A stretch of 64,000 bases of DNA from Mustela lutreola (GCF_030435805.1 NC_081295.1:156211001-156275000); one strand, 5' to 3'; shown: positions 1-13,379, numbered from the stretch's first letter. Numbers and translations are program-made. Notes: generated by a model not told the origin, from the sequence alone.

Positions 1-605
1 TTCAGTGAGTCGCTTTCAGCATGAGAATGTAAGTGTTTCTCCTCTCAATTTTGCTCTGTCCCCAAAGTTTCTTACAAGGTTATCAAGGAAAAAATACTGA
101 CTTATTCAAGGCACTTTGCTTCTCCTTTCTTCTTTATATGAACACATTTCTCCCTGTATTGCACGTGAGTGAAAGAAAAAAATGCAGAATGTCCGGTAAT
201 TTTAGTCATGGTGAAAAAAATGGGGAGAAAAATAGATAAATTTGATGTTTTAGCACCATTTGTAGGTGCTCACTTTTGTTAGCCAAGGAACATGTTTGCC
301 CACTACGTATCCACATAGTGAGGCCCAGCAAAAACAAAACAGAACAAGACTGTGGAGCACTTTAGAGACAAGATAACACATATTTTTTTTTCTTAAAACA
401 TTGTAGAGTGGGACAGGGCAAAGGCTACAGAAATCCCCAGGAATGTTTTCGAGGGTGGGGCAGAGGTGTGAGGAGCTAGTCCTGGCCTCAAGCTTTAAAA
501 AACTTCACACAGGGCTTGTGAGTGCCAGCCATCGGCCCAGGTCCTAATGACCTAGACTAAAAATAAATCACTTTCCATTTCGTGTATCCCTGAACCTGTC
601 CTTTG
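1..605. other. No recognisable gene or repeat
   Basis: I see no coding exon, RNA gene or clear repeat family here. The short open frames lack codon structure or a recognisable domain. Confidence 0.4.
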
Positions 606-609
606 GGCT

Positions 610-1685
610 ACATACTTTTTAAAAGTAGTTTTTATTAATTCTTGGGCAGATACATAAAATGTCTCTGTGTAGAATCTAGAGAGGAGTACACCAGCCGTGC
701 CGTCCTCCCTACCCTACCTCTGTTCAAGGGAGAGGGTCCCCCCCACCCCTTTCTCTGGACCCTCTTCCTCTCTCCAACCACCATCCTTTTCTCAACCCCC
801 TTTGATGTGACTACTGTCCCAACTTTTATCTTTATCCCTTGTTTGTTTGTGGGTCTGTTTGTTTGTTTGTTTTCAGTTTTACTACCTGCTTGTAGCCTAA
901 ATGTGTCATTTACTTTTGTACTTGGAAATGGATCAGTACTACACATATCTTGCAACCTGTCATTTTTGCCCAACAGTATGTTCTTGAAGATTCATCCGTG
1001 TTTTTGCATGTCGCCGACATCTATTCATTTCTGCTTCTGAATAGCATTCCCTTTCAGAGATGCTGCTACTGAACGTATTTATTCTCTTACTGAAGGCCAG
1101 TGGATGATGTCGGGTTTTGAAATTACAGAGTCACCATAAGCATTCTTGTAGGATCTCCTCTGCATGTCTCCAAAAATTCCTCTAGGGAAACACTCAGAAG
1201 TAAAATTGCTTTCAGAATGTTTTCAGATTTAATACACTAATTTATACACACAGAAACACACATCCCGGCAGTGTATAGCACTTTAATTGTTTTACATCTG
1301 CTGAGTCCTTGATTTTGTCAATTTAGTTACCACCGGTTTGATGGGTGTTATTATGCATTTCTCATACTACTAATGAGGTTGAGCATACTTTATACTACAT
1401 CTGTGAAGTACTTGTTTACACTGTTGCTCATTGTTTTAAAATTTTCCTTTTGTCCTTTTCTCATATGTCTGTAGAAATTCTTTATATATCCTGGATTCAA
1501 ATCCTTTGTCAGTTCTGTGTGTTAGGAATATCTTTGGCCTGCTTATGTCTTATATCTTATCTTTTTACTTTTTCATACTATCTTTGATTTACACAAATTA
1601 TTCATTTTAATATAGCCAAATTTGAATTTTAATGTAGTTAAATTTGTCAGTCTTTCCCATTTGGTTGACACTTTTTGTGTTTGTT
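610..1685 (-). mobile_element. Old L1 fragment, 3' part, antisense
   Basis: On the minus strand this reads like the 3' UTR and distal ORF2 of an ancient L1. The part from about 1340 to 1685 follows the familiar antisense order of L1 3' sequence (slow-motif 'gagttccttatatattctggat' type text, here diverged, then 'tttgtcag'). The stretch 610-880 is less certain. It stops at 'aaatctttc' (1686-1694), and the same L1 text resumes after about 2814, on the far side of the HMGN4 retrocopy. The element is diverged and non-functional. Confidence 0.6.
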
Positions 1686-1694
1686 AAATCTTTC

Positions 1695-2813
<1,119 letters not shown>

Positions 2814-2814
2814 G

Positions 2815-3600
2815 ATCATTTCCTACCCAAAGTCATAGAGATATTCTTTCTTGCATTGTAAACCTTTTATAGTCTTGCTTTTCACATTTGTCTTTAGTCT
2901 GCTCTGAACTGATTTTTGTGAAAAGTAAGAGATAGAAGTTCAATATAGTATTTTTTCCCATATGGATAAGTGGTTGTTGCCCCAGCACCATTCTCTGAAT
3001 ACTTTATTCTTTTCCTACTGATCTATAACACCAGCTCTTTCATAAGTAAAGTCTCTGTGTGGGTGGGTCTGTTGATTATTTCTTTTCAGTCAATTTGTCT
3101 AACCTTGTGGCCGTACCATACAATCCTGAGTACTACAACTTTAGAAACAGGACTTCATATCTCAGGACAAATCCCACCTCCAAAAAAAATCACCACCAAA
3201 TTTTTCTTCCTTGGGAGTATCTTGGCTCTTCTTAGCCATTTGCTCTTCTGTACAACTTTTAGAATTAGATTGACAAGTTCTAAAACAAAACAAAAATGTT
3301 GGAATTTTTATTGGATTTGTACGGAATTTATAGACTAAATAATACAATGTTGAGTCTTCCAATCCATGAACATGATACAGTTCTTCATTTACTTAGCCTT
3401 TTTAAGTGTCTTTCAATAAAGTTTTATAATTTTCTCCATAAATGTCTTTTGTTTATATTTCCTAGGGACTTTATACGTTTTGATGCTGTTCTTATGGTGT
3501 ATTTTTACTTACTACATTTTCTGTTTTTAGCTAAAGCTGATGTTTATATCCAGCAACCTTGCTAAACTCTCACTAATTAATATGTCTGTATGTTCTTTTG
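2815..3600 (-). mobile_element. Old L1 fragment, ORF2 region, antisense (continuation)
   Basis: This continues the L1 interrupted by HMGN4. The plus strand shows antisense ORF2 text such as 'aatccatgaacatg' and 'gcaaccttgctaaactc', in the usual order for a reverse-strand L1. It is diverged, and the open frames across it are chance fragments. Confidence 0.7.
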
Positions 3601-3679
3601 GGTTTTCTACATAGGTAAACTGTATGTTGTGTATGTGCAGACAATTTTGCTTCTACACAGTTTTATTCCCATTTTTACT

Positions 3680-4260
3680 CTTTTTAATGCTAGGAATTGT
3701 CCAAGAGCTGGGGGCATAGCTGTGAAAAAACAAAAGTCTCTTCTTTCACCAAGCTTATATTCTGGTTGAGCCTGGGAAGAGAAGTAGAAAATACACAAAT
3801 TTATGGGAGGAGGGTCCTTAAGTAAACAACTAAAAGTGGGTGCAATTTCAATAGGGTGGTTAGGGAAGTCCTCGATGACGAGATATTTGAGCAGAGCCCT
3901 TAATGAAATAAAGGAGGGGATGTCAATATGTGGGGAAAATACTCTAGCAGACAGGAGGTGAACATGTGTTTAGCTATTTGGCTCACTGAGGAAGAACAAG
4001 GAAGCAGAAGGGGCTGAATTGGAAAAAAGATGGATAAGGATGATAGCTGATCTGATTGCAGAGATAGCTAGAGGCCAGGAAATGGAAGATGCTCCAAGCT
4101 GTGATTTTCTCTGAAAGTGATGGGTTACCGTTAGAGTTTCCAACACAGAACACAAAGTGTTGAGGGTGGGGGGTGGACAATAGGCTGTCAGGGGAGGGCA
4201 AGAGTTGAAGGAGGAAGACCAGTTAGATGGCTGTCAAACTGAATTGCAAGAAATCTACTT
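3680..4260 (+). repeat. Ancient interspersed repeat (L2-like; family uncertain)
   Basis: The text runs 'agctgggggcatagctgtgaa', 'tcaccaagcttatattctgg', 'gtggttagggaagtcctc', 'atatttgagcagagccc'. This matches an old mammalian repeat with a 'gggaatacagcagtgaa … ggagcttacattctagt … ggtcagggaaggcc … tttgagcagagac' consensus. A related copy lies at about 16735-17345. I am not sure of the formal family name. Confidence 0.5.
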
Positions 4261-4560
4261 TATATGCTGGATTACTGTCCTTCCCTCTGTTTAACTATTC
4301 CCACTCCATTTTCTTTGGTAAACAGCAAACATGTATCTGCTTTCTCTTTGCTAAGCAACAGGTCAGGACCAAAGAAAAACATCCCTGTCCTCAAAGTCCA
4401 AAGTCAAATGCAATAAAGTCACCACAGGGTACTGTGCTTAGTGTTGTGGTAATAACTGCAGGAGCCCTGCCCCTGATGTCAGAGCATAAAGGGGTTTTAG
4501 TGAGAACTTCCTGGGTCATTTTGACACTGAAGCAGCAAGATGAAAACAGGAGTTGGTCAA

Positions 4561-4618
4561 GCAAGGAAGGAGTGAGGGAAAGCCTTCTAGCAAGGAAGGA
4601 GTGAGGGAAAGCCTTCTA
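4561..4618 (+). repeat. Exact 29-bp tandem duplication
   Basis: Two adjacent identical 29-bp units occupy 4561-4589 and 4590-4618, beginning gcaaggaaggagtgaggg. The lack of divergence suggests a recent event. Confidence 0.9.
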
Positions 4619-4751
4619 GTAAGGGTAAAAACATCTGCAAAGATGTTAAGAGAATATGGTGCATAGAAGATGTTCAATAAATTGTTGAATCAGAAAAGAT
4701 TTAATTGCGTAACCAAATTCTAGTAGGTTATTTTTTAATAAGGTATTTCTT

Positions 4752-4935
4752 TTCTTTTTAAGATTTTATTTATTTGACAGAGATCACAAGTAGGCAGAGA
4801 GGCAGGCAGAAAGAGAGGAGGAAGCAGGCTCCCCACGGAGCAGAGAGCCCAATGTGGGGCTCGATCCCATGACCCTGGGATCATGACCCGAGCTGAAGGC
4901 AGAGGCTTTAACCCACTGAGCTACCCACGCAACCC
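4752..4935 (-). mobile_element. CAN-SINE, antisense, with target-site duplication
   Basis: This is a full-length carnivore tRNA-Lys-derived SINE in reverse. It has the A-rich tail complement (aagattttatttatttgac), the pyrimidine tract, then the tRNA-like head. A perfect 15-bp duplication, aataaggtatttctt, flanks it at 4737-4751 and 4936-4950, which fixes the insertion boundaries. Confidence 0.95.
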
Positions 4936-5014
4936 AATAAGGTATTTCTTAAGTCCTCATTGTTTGCCACTGTATCTGTTCAATGATTTCTGTTCATAAT
5001 TTTATTTCCACGAC

Positions 5015-5175
5015 CCTATGAGCTGAATATTACTATCTCCATTTTACTTTACATTCAGTGAAACTGAGGCAAGGAGAGATTAAATAATTAAATTAAATTA
5101 AATAATTTGCTTTGAGATCAGACAATGAATAGAAAAATCCAAATTAAGACCCAAGTCTACAACTCCAGGGCCTAG
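5015..5175 (+). repeat. MIR-like SINE relic
   Basis: The MIR core order is visible: 'tctccattttac', 'gaaactgaggcaaggagag', 'ttgctttgagatcag'. It is diverged and interrupted by an (aatta) run. The rest of 4950-5590 shows nothing recognisable. Confidence 0.55.
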
Positions 5176-5589
5176 AAGATAACTCATTGTTGAAAGATCA
5201 GTGGTATAAATTTCAAATGTAATCCATCCAATTTCTGAGTAAACCAAGGAATTTCCCAAGATACCATTAGGAAACAATGACATGCAAGAAATAATAATGC
5301 TGTTGGCTAAACAGTTGTAATTTCCAGTGAAGAAGGGTAGTATTGAAAGGACCCTAAATTCTAGGGGGAAGTGGTCATACGGAATTTAGGCAGTATTTCT
5401 CTAGCAACATAAAGCTAGAAAGGCTTATTTTTTCTGTACAAAGATGCTAGTGTTTTAGACAAATATTTCTAAGCGGGGAAGAGCAGATTAGGAAATAATA
5501 AACTACACTATAAACTTCCTTGTCCACTTTTCAGGTCCATTTGGCACTTACATTCCCATCTGTAAATTCATAAATTAACATCCCGGTTT

Positions 5590-6350
5590 ATGAATATTTT
5601 GAGAATTTCGGTGTCTGATACCAAACAGACTGAGTGCTCCAAAACTAAATTTCTGGCCCTCAAAACTGAGGCATTGGTTCCCGGAAGAGCTGGAAAGACG
5701 TGGGAGGGAAACTTCTTTTCCTGCATCCACCCTTGTCCCGCTTAGTTCTGTTGGCCGGTGAGCTGGGGAGGTCCCTGGCCTTGTCATGAGAAGGAATTCA
5801 AGGACAGAGTCGCAGCACAGCGGACAAGCGACACACGTGGGCAAGTTTATTAAAAAGTACAATCTCTAGACTTGAGAGAAGACTGCTCGAGAGAGAGAGA
5901 GAGAGAGAGAGCGAGCGCAAGCTGTGCAACCTAGGGGTTGTCCTTCTTTTACACACAGTTGTTAACTAGGGGGCGGAGTGTTCCTCACTCGCGGCGGGAA
6001 GCAAGGTTTCCCGCTTTTTCCCTCCTCCCTTGCCCAGGGGTTTCCGGTCGTGGTGCCGCCATCTTGGGCCTGCCTGGCGGGATCCGGCTTCTCGCGGACG
6101 CTGCCAGGACGGGCCCCTGACCTTCCCCACAGCCGGCCGTGGCCTCCTCCTTGCTGGCCTCCAGAGCCTCACTGGCCACTCTAAAAGTCCTGTCCTGCAG
6201 AGGCATCACAGGGGTCTCCGTAGCACCCGCGCCGGGCCTCCAGCGGCCCCAGCAAGTCGCTGCACGTGGGTCCTCCCCGTGAACGCTGAGGGCCCGCGGC
6301 ATCCGCCCCGGGCGCGGCCCGCGAAGCACTTCCGGCCCTTCTAGGCCCTT
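5590..6350 (-). mobile_element. Probable endogenous retrovirus LTR, CpG-rich (fossil)
   Basis: Read on minus, the block goes from a CpG-rich, U3-like part containing AAGATGGCGGC to a TATA-like stretch, a CT-rich run, an AATAAA signal and a U5-like end (tccttgaattccttctcatg in sense). This is the layout of a solo LTR. No internal gag, pol or env was recognised nearby. Both edges are approximate and the family is not certain. A host CpG-island promoter is the alternative for the GC-rich half. Confidence 0.35.
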
Positions 6351-6725
6351 AGGCGGCCTCCGCAGCCCCTACGCGGGAGCAAAGGGAGGCTGGGGCCGTG
6401 AGGCTCCTGCCCTTATCACTGCTCGGACCCCGCGCAACCTTGCTCAGGCGTGGTGTCCCGGGAGCTCACCCCAAGTCCCCTTCCTCGAGGGGGTGGTCGG
6501 AACCCGCCGTGTCTCGGTGCGCGGCCTCTGCCTCTGTTGGCTTCCCCGGGGCCCGCTGGCCTCCTGAAGCGGCCCGGGGAGCCCTTCTCTCGACTGCTTC
6601 TAAAGAGCAGTACGAAACCCCTAGAAGGACGAAAGAGCCAGTCGTGCGACACAGCAGTTCCCGAACTGAGTGAAAAAACAGGTGACACGGCGTGAACGCA
6701 CTGTTCCCTCAACGACAAGACCCGT
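6351..6725. promoter_or_regulatory. CpG-rich block without assigned gene
   Basis: The sequence is dense in CpG and G+C, continuous with the LTR-like block to its left. The several overlapping open frames on both strands are what GC-rich DNA produces by chance and show no domain. It could be the host part of a CpG island or an extension of the LTR. Confidence 0.4.
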
Positions 6726-7540
6726 CTCAGGAAGCATCACGTCGAAACAGTGAGTACGAGATGTTGACGTGCTCTGAGCGGGGGGGGGGTCTGGGGCGAA
6801 GGGCCAGGAAAGAATCCTTGGGACGTTTTGGGTGCCAAAAGGTGTTTCTATGACAGCACAGGGTCGGGACCGTGGGCAGGAAGAATTGCAGCTGTGATTG
6901 TGGGAGGGACCGATGCGACACGTTTACGTTTGTAGAGGGAGGGAAGGTAGAGCTCAGGGAAGTTTCAGGAATTTCTGGGTGCTGAGAGCAGGGTGCCCCA
7001 GGACCTTGGAGGTCTGGCTTATTGTTAAGGGAGCCTTAGGTTGTTAATAACACGTGCGCATTGAGGCAGCCGTGAGTTCCTTGGGGACTGTCAGGTGCTG
7101 CGTGTCTCAGGATTTTTGAATCCGTGTGCTGCGGGTTGTAAGGAGATTAATTAATTCATTAAGCTACATCTCTCTTGCCTGTGTTGCTCTCCTCAATGAG
7201 AAAATGTCAGTGATTTTCCTTGGTGACAGAACCACAGGAACTTCGGACCATAGCTTGTTCCCTACATTCTTACGGGAAGGGTACGCCAGATTTTGGTTCG
7301 AGGTTAGAGATTCTGAGAATGTAGATATTTTTCCCATCCAAGCTCACCAGTCGCCAAGGTAAGAAAACCAGCAAAGATGCTGACCACAGTGTCTGGCTCC
7401 TTGAGGGGTCCCCAACCCCCAGAGATGTAGATACTAGTGATTTAACTTTTACTTTTCTTGGGCATGGTGACATTTCTTATAGGTGACCATGATGAAGTTT
7501 TGAGGGATCCTAAAAATAAATCAGAACTCACCCCTTAATT
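6726..7540. other. No recognisable feature
   Basis: This is a non-coding stretch with a G11 run near 6781. I see no gene, RNA or known repeat. Confidence 0.35.
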
Positions 7541-7544
7541 CAGT

Positions 7545-7810
7545 CCTTTTTTTTTTAAATTTATTTATTTTTTTTCTGAGGTACAGTTGACATACAGTGT
7601 ATTAGTTTCAGCTTGTACAATGTAATGATCCTGTATTTGGGAACATTGTGAAGTGATCATCACAGTGTCTGGTAAACATCTGTCACTTTACATAATGCCA
7701 AAAAAAATTTTTGTGTGTGATGAGAACATTCCAGATTTACTCTCAACAACTTTCAAATATGTAACACAGTATTGTTAACTATATTAATTTTAGTTACATA
7801 TATGATTATA
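7545..7810 (-). mobile_element. Old L1 3' UTR fragment, antisense
   Basis: Phrases such as 'gaggtacagttgacatacagtg', 'ttagtttcagcttgtacaa' and 'gtgatgagaacattccag' follow the known antisense order of an old mammalian L1 3' UTR. The element is truncated and diverged. Confidence 0.65.
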
Positions 7811-7860
7811 TATATATGTACTAAATATGTAACATACCTGTATTTACTTATATGTATGAA

Positions 7861-9835
7861 GTCATTTAGATAGGGGTGCTAAAGAATGCTGTCCACACCC
7901 TTTCCTGAAGGAAGAGAGCATGGGGTTGATGAGTGCCGGGAAATGCGAAGGGTCGGAAACTTCACCCAAACTTTGCAAGCTAAGCTTGCCACAGTTTCCC
8001 GGATACTGGTGTAACTCACAAGACTCCTGGGTTAGGGACAGTGGAAAGTCTATTATTCTAGTAACAGCACTAGCCAGACTATCAGCATTTTTTTCCTCTG
8101 GTTTCCTGGCTCTAATTCTCAGAGGGCAAAACCATGACATTTCTGCATTCAGTGGGTTCTAAGAGAGAAACCCTAAACCGTGGATCCCCATTAATTTATA
8201 ATGAGCTGTAAGCATGCCTGTCATCACTCTGGAGAGACTGTCTTCCGGGGGTGTTTGCTGTATAAGCACCCTTAAACAGAAAATCCAGAACAAAGAGCAT
8301 TCAGTGCCTTACTAGCAATACATGCAGAAATGTGAGAGATTCATCAAAGAAAGATTATGGCCCAACAATAAGTTGCTTTCACTCATTGAAGTTTTTTTCT
8401 TTTCTTTCTTTCTTCTTCATCAATTATTATTTTTTTTTTTAAAGAAGCTTGGCTTGGGAAATTTAAATCTGAATGTTTGCCTAAACTCACTTGCCGAATA
8501 GAAGGGACCCAGGGACACTTCTAGTAGCTGTTTCCTCTGGGCACCAACCTCAGGGCTGCTGGGTTTCTTGAGTAGAGGGTGCCAGCCACGCATTTGGCTT
8601 TGTCTGGTAAAGCAGATGATTAGCACTAGTTGAGTTTCAGGTGGTTAAAGGTTCATGGAGACAGGTTTAGAGATAATAGTGTAGAATGGAATTACAATGT
8701 GTCTGTTTCCTTAATCCAGTGTCAGGTTATAATGATCTAATGTGTAAGTCCCTTGTCTCCTGGAACTGGGGTAACATTCTTGGCGAGTCTGTCATTTGAC
8801 CAATTGCAGCCAGGTGGGCTCTTGTTGTTGGAGCACAGATAACAAGCAGCACAGCAGGGCTGGGGTTTCAGCCCACTAAGATCCAGAATGGAAAAGTGGA
8901 AATGGTTGTCTTCTCCTTCTGTCCCACACTTCCCCTCAAGACAGAGAAAAGAAAGGGAATCTTGCAACACTCATCTAAGTAGGCATACTGATGTATTGGT
9001 AAGGCCTTTGTCTTAAACACTGTAGCTGCTCAACACTGATTACTGCTTAGCACATTCTCTGAGATTCATGTTGGAATCATTTTGGAATTAATGTGACTCC
9101 CTCCCACTGCTTATTTTAAAAGGTTGTGAGATACGGTTGCCCTGTTGTGGTTAATTAAAGTTAATGGAGGTTTCTTTCCTTTCAAAAAAGCTCTGAGCAT
9201 TGTAAAGAAACCATGGGGTCACAACCCAAGTGGACTGCCTAACAGGCAGGAAAAGTTTTCAAAAAGTGATGGCCCTTCAAGAAGATATTTCTCCTGTGAC
9301 TCTAGTAGCAGTAATAATAATGATCATATTGTTTTGTTTTTTCCCTGCAAAATGCTATCCTTTCTCTGAGGATTGAGCTCAAGGACCTCATATTATGAGG
9401 CCAGCATGCTGCCGACTGTGCCAAGGCATTGACAAGGAATGTTCTGTCCTTTTTTCTCAGAGGTTTTGCAGCTACTTTGATGATTTTTCCTAGCAGTGTA
9501 AAATCCACTTATCTTTTGGATCCAGTGGGATGAAAATTCTGCTTTGGGCAGTGATCAAATGAAGTCTCAGTCAAGGGCTGCCACGTCCTGTTTCCTCAGT
9601 GGTTCCTAGCAGGGCAGAGATGGTGTTCGTACCAGTGTGCTCAGGGGACTTGAGGTTTTGGGTCACTCTAAGAAGGGGACTGGGATTTAGGGAAGGGGCA
9701 GGGCAGGCAGGTTACTTGGCTCAGGACCCCATCGCCCTGTACTATATGTTACATTGCATCTTTATGACGACTCTAAGTCCAGTGTTTCCCGATGAGGGGA
9801 ATGTGAAATCAGTTTAATGGTGGGTAGCTAGCTCC
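7861..9835. other. Long stretch without recognised gene
   Basis: I see no exon, RNA gene or clear repeat. There is a T-rich run near 8430. Short open frames on both strands have no domain signature. Confidence 0.35.
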
Positions 9836-9839
9836 CAAC

Positions 9840-10005
9840 ATGGTAAAGAATGGGATGGAATCTGAAACATCAGAATGCAGTGCACGTGTGCGAGTAAGTG
9901 GTAATTCAGGCAATTTTTGTTCCTGCTACATTTGTGTGTCTGGGTGCAGATGTAAACTCAACTTCAAACTGGACATGGGCCAAAAAGTTTGGAAGCCGCT
10001 GACCT
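9840..10005. repeat. hAT-like DNA transposon relic
   Basis: The right end, 'ccaaaaagtttggaagccgctgacc', resembles the worn terminal inverted repeat of a non-autonomous hAT-Charlie element (consensus type aaaagtttgagaaccactg). The body is too diverged for a firm family call. Confidence 0.35.
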
Positions 10006-10374
10006 GAGTTCAGAGTGACCCCTGTGGTTTATGTGGGTATCCCCCAGGCTGAGCAAAGCAGAGGACTGGAAAGGAGCACCTCAGTGTAGGGCAGAGGGAG
10101 CAGTTCTGCGTTTTTGTGGCTTTTCAAATAAGAGTTTGACTTTTTATAATTTGTGGCCATTGTTAATGAAACTTTTACTTGTGCTCTAGACAAAATGTTG
10201 AGAGTGCTGTGGCACCTTACTAAAAGGCCCTTCTATTTCCTGAACAGGTCCGATATCTGTGCCATGCTCGGGATCCCCTCTCAGTTTTTAGTTAGCCTGT
10301 GATTTGAGGTTATCTTCTTTCCTGTTAACTGTTTACTGGGTTAAAAATTTAAGAATAGGGAAGAAAAGTGCTAA

Positions 10375-10447
10375 CGCCCGAACAGGGACTTGAACCCTGG
10401 ACCCTCAGATTAAAAGTCTGATGCTCTACCGACTGAGCTATCCGGGC
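10375..10447 (-). tRNA. tRNA-Lys (anticodon TTT)
   Basis: On minus, 73 bases fold as a standard cloverleaf: acceptor GCCCGGA/TTCGGGC plus discriminator G, A box TAGCTCAGTCGGTAGAGC, anticodon loop CTTTTAA, and B box GGTTCAAGTCC. No intron. A TTTT Pol III terminator lies about 8 bases past the 3' end (AAAA on plus at 10364-10367). Nothing suggests a pseudogene. It is the first of the ten-gene tRNA cluster. Confidence 0.97.
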
Positions 10448-10449
10448 TC

Positions 10450-12310
10450 ACAAGGACAGTATCTAACACATCAGCTATAGTCAATTTATCTACAAACTTG
10501 CAAGGAAATTTACAAGTTTATTGTGTGATTCTGGTTCAGAACCACTCATTCAGGAGATGGTTATAAGTATACCAGGCAGCACAGAAACTCAATTACAAGG
10601 AGGGAGCTCTTTAATACTGAAATCTGTGTTATATTAAAATAATACTGCCCCAAATTCTTTTCCTATATAAAGTATAGCTGTACAGTATATGTATAGGTCA
10701 ATACTATATATATAGCTATATACTATACTGTACAGAATTCAGTGCAGTCAAGAGCTACAGAATGCTGGCCTTCAATTCCTAGGCTTCCCAGAGACAAATC
10801 TCAAATATTCTACATTTGGGCTCAAATAGAGCATTTTCAAAAGGAAGCTGATCCATTGCCAGTGCTTCTAAGGTTTTAGACAATACTATGGACACCTGAG
10901 TATGGGTTGAGAAATGGAGTGGTTTGATTTTGTGTTGGGTCTCGGCTGTCTTTATTTATTAGTTTTTTTATTTAAATAAATTTTTAATTTTTGAGGAGTT
11001 TTAGATTTGCTGAATTACAAAAATATACAGAGTTGCCATACACCCATTGTCCTTGGTTATTCACATCTTAAATTATAGATGCATTTTAAGAAGACTAATG
11101 AGAATACTGTGCACATATAATTAGAGATATATTTCTCAGCTTAGAAAGATAATTCCCAACATTCATTTGTCCCCCAGGGTCCTATCTCTTCATCTTTCCA
11201 GGTAAACACTGTCTTGAATTAGGGGTTTATTTTCTATCTCATGTTCTTTATAATTTGGCATCTATTACAGTGTTTTTAAGTTTCTGAACAATATACTGTG
11301 GAAACTTCCACGATGAAATTCAAACTTAAGGATTTATTAAAAACAAAAACAAGACCAATCTCAGGTTTATTTAGGCATCTCTGTTTACTTAATCATCTTC
11401 TCAGTGTCCTTCAGTACCAGCACATTGTGGGCATGAAATTCTATTAATCACTGACCACATTCCCTCAAACACTAGGGTTTCCTAACGTTAGCAGGCCTGG
11501 GAGCAAGGGTCCAAAAGAAAGCAGGAGGCCTGCTGCTAACCCACTCCTCCCTCCTCTTCCCAGCTTTGTGCTCCAGAGACTCCATTCTTTTGGAAGCCAT
11601 CTTAGGGGTTTGGGGCTGGGAATTCTGGATTCTGGGAGTGGAGTAAAGGGCATCGGGGTGATGAACTTTTTCTAGGTTTAGTACTGGACATCCTGAGTCT
11701 CAAGGCAAACTGTGACCCTAGAAGACCTGTTTCATGTGGGAAAGAGGTTCCTGTTTTACTGGGATCTGTTTTACCTAGGTGGAAGACTTTTCTTAGGTCA
11801 TTAATTCCTCAGCCAACTTATCTTCAAGTAAATAAATATCCCATGTTGTGAGACATTTCTCATCAGTTCTCTATCACTTGTCTTTCAATTCAACTGCAAC
11901 TTTCCTGTGATCTTATCAGCCTGTAGACAGCCTAGCATGGCTGCAGTACCCCTCACTTGTCTTTAAAGTAAAAGAAAAAAGGAAAGAAAGAAGCTCATTT
12001 TATTTCCAAATATTTAAATTTGAGTTAGATAACATATAGTGAGAAAGAAGCTTCTGAATAGTGCCCCCCTCTCCCTTTTCTCATAAAATTTTTAGGTATT
12101 TCGTTCTTTTGGTCTCCAGGTTAAGTGCTTGACAAGGGCCCGATGGCTAGAAGACTTACTTTACTTGAAACACTGATGTTATCCCTTTAACCATTTCATG
12201 ATTTAGCTAAGTAAGTAAAGGAAAATGTAACTAGCATTCAAAAAATTTTATAGTTGCTGGGGACAAAATAGGATTCAAAGAACTGGGAAGAGTTACAAAG
12301 ATATACGTTA
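10450..12310. other. Intergenic stretch, possible old L1 relic at 10965-11340
   Basis: An AT-rich run with alternating TATA lies at 10660-10740. From 10965 to 11340, 'gttttagatttgctgaattacaaaaatatacagag' type text resembles a worn antisense L1 3' UTR, at low confidence. Nothing else is recognised. Confidence 0.3.
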
Positions 12311-12317
12311 TAGGGCT

Positions 12318-12389
12318 GGGGATGTAGCTCAGTGGTAGAGCGCATGCTTCGCATGTATGAGGCCCCGGGTTCGATCCCCGGCATCTCCA
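12318..12389 (+). tRNA. tRNA-Ala (anticodon CGC)
   Basis: The 72-base cloverleaf has acceptor GGGGATG paired with CATCTCC, an A box with TAGCTCAGTGG, anticodon arm CATGC-TTCGCAT-GTATG with anticodon CGC, and B box GGTTCGATCCC. It is intronless. TTTT at 12395-12398 is the Pol III stop. Confidence 0.96.
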
Positions 12390-12916
12390 AGCTGTTTTAG
12401 CTACACGATCAGAAACTATGTTTTTAAAATGTAGTTTCATTGGACTTCTATCCTCCTATTCATCAATTTCCTACAGTGTTCTACCCACTTCATGTAGAGG
12501 TGTGTATAGAGAGAGGAAAACATTTGGGGAGATCTTTATCTGAAACCAATAAAACTGGAAACATAGATAAAAGCACCCAAGGGAGAGATGGCCAAAGCAG
12601 AGCAGCCTGGAAATCTGCCCAGGACCCATTAATATCAGGCAGTTTGTAGTATCTGGCTGGCCTTAAAAGGCAGAGATAACCTTGGCCTGAAAATACAGAG
12701 AGGAGATAAAGGGTTGTTGCAGGAGTCTTGTTGCTGGATCATGGCACGAAAAAAAAAATAGGACAAATATTGGGAAAAGGAGGAAGCCTAGCTCGGTGGG
12801 GGCAAAATGGAAGTCAGCAGCTCGGATGATATACTGTGCAGCTCACGGCATAAAAAGCAACAGTAGCATTAGTACCTTCTTATGAGAACTTCGGAGACTT
12901 TTTTTTTCTCGTGGTT
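12390..12916. other. Spacer between tRNA-Ala and tRNA-Ile
   Basis: No gene or repeat is recognised. Short A- and T-runs (about 12750 and 12900) are the only low-complexity features. Confidence 0.35.
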
Positions 12917-12990
12917 GGCCGGTTAGCTCAGTTGGTTAGAGCGTGGTGCTAATAACGCCAAGGTCGCGGGTTCGATCCCCGTACGGGCCA
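12917..12990 (+). tRNA. tRNA-Ile (anticodon AAT)
   Basis: The 74-base gene has A box TTAGCTCAGTTGGTTAGAGC, anticodon loop CTAATAA, B box GGTTCGATCCC, and acceptor GGCCGGT/ACGGGCC with discriminator A. It is intronless. A TTTT lies about 8 bases downstream. It matches the standard mammalian Ile-AAT sequence as I recall it. Confidence 0.97.
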
Positions 12991-13379
12991 GTGATTTGTT
13001 TTCTATCCTCTCTCCTTGACCACTTTTGGGTGGAAAAGGAGGACCACCATCTAAGGTAAGACAGTTCACTGTGTCCCCATAAGGAATGTTTTGCCACGAG
13101 TCCAAACCATCCTAGGAGAACTCAGAGAACACCTCTTGGAAAGCCAGCGAGCTCAGAAAAGCAGCAGGACTCCTGAGGGACGATTAAATTCATTAGAAGG
13201 AAACATGTCATCTGTTTGTGCAGCGTCCTAACACTGCCCTTGAAATAGTCCAGAAACAGGTTTCCGCCCCCGGACACCTGTGAGATGAGAAGACAGGGCT
13301 CGTTTTGCTGCTTGGCTGAGGGTTTGGGTTTGGGTCCAGCAGCACGCAGCGGGAAGTCCGTCTAGAGGCAAGCCTGTTC

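Noticed and set aside
12231-13105. Minus-strand frames overlapping tRNA genes
   Set aside because: Their only recognisable parts (RCRGSNPGPHT, ARTGIEPATL) are translations of tRNA sequence in reverse, a common false protein signal.
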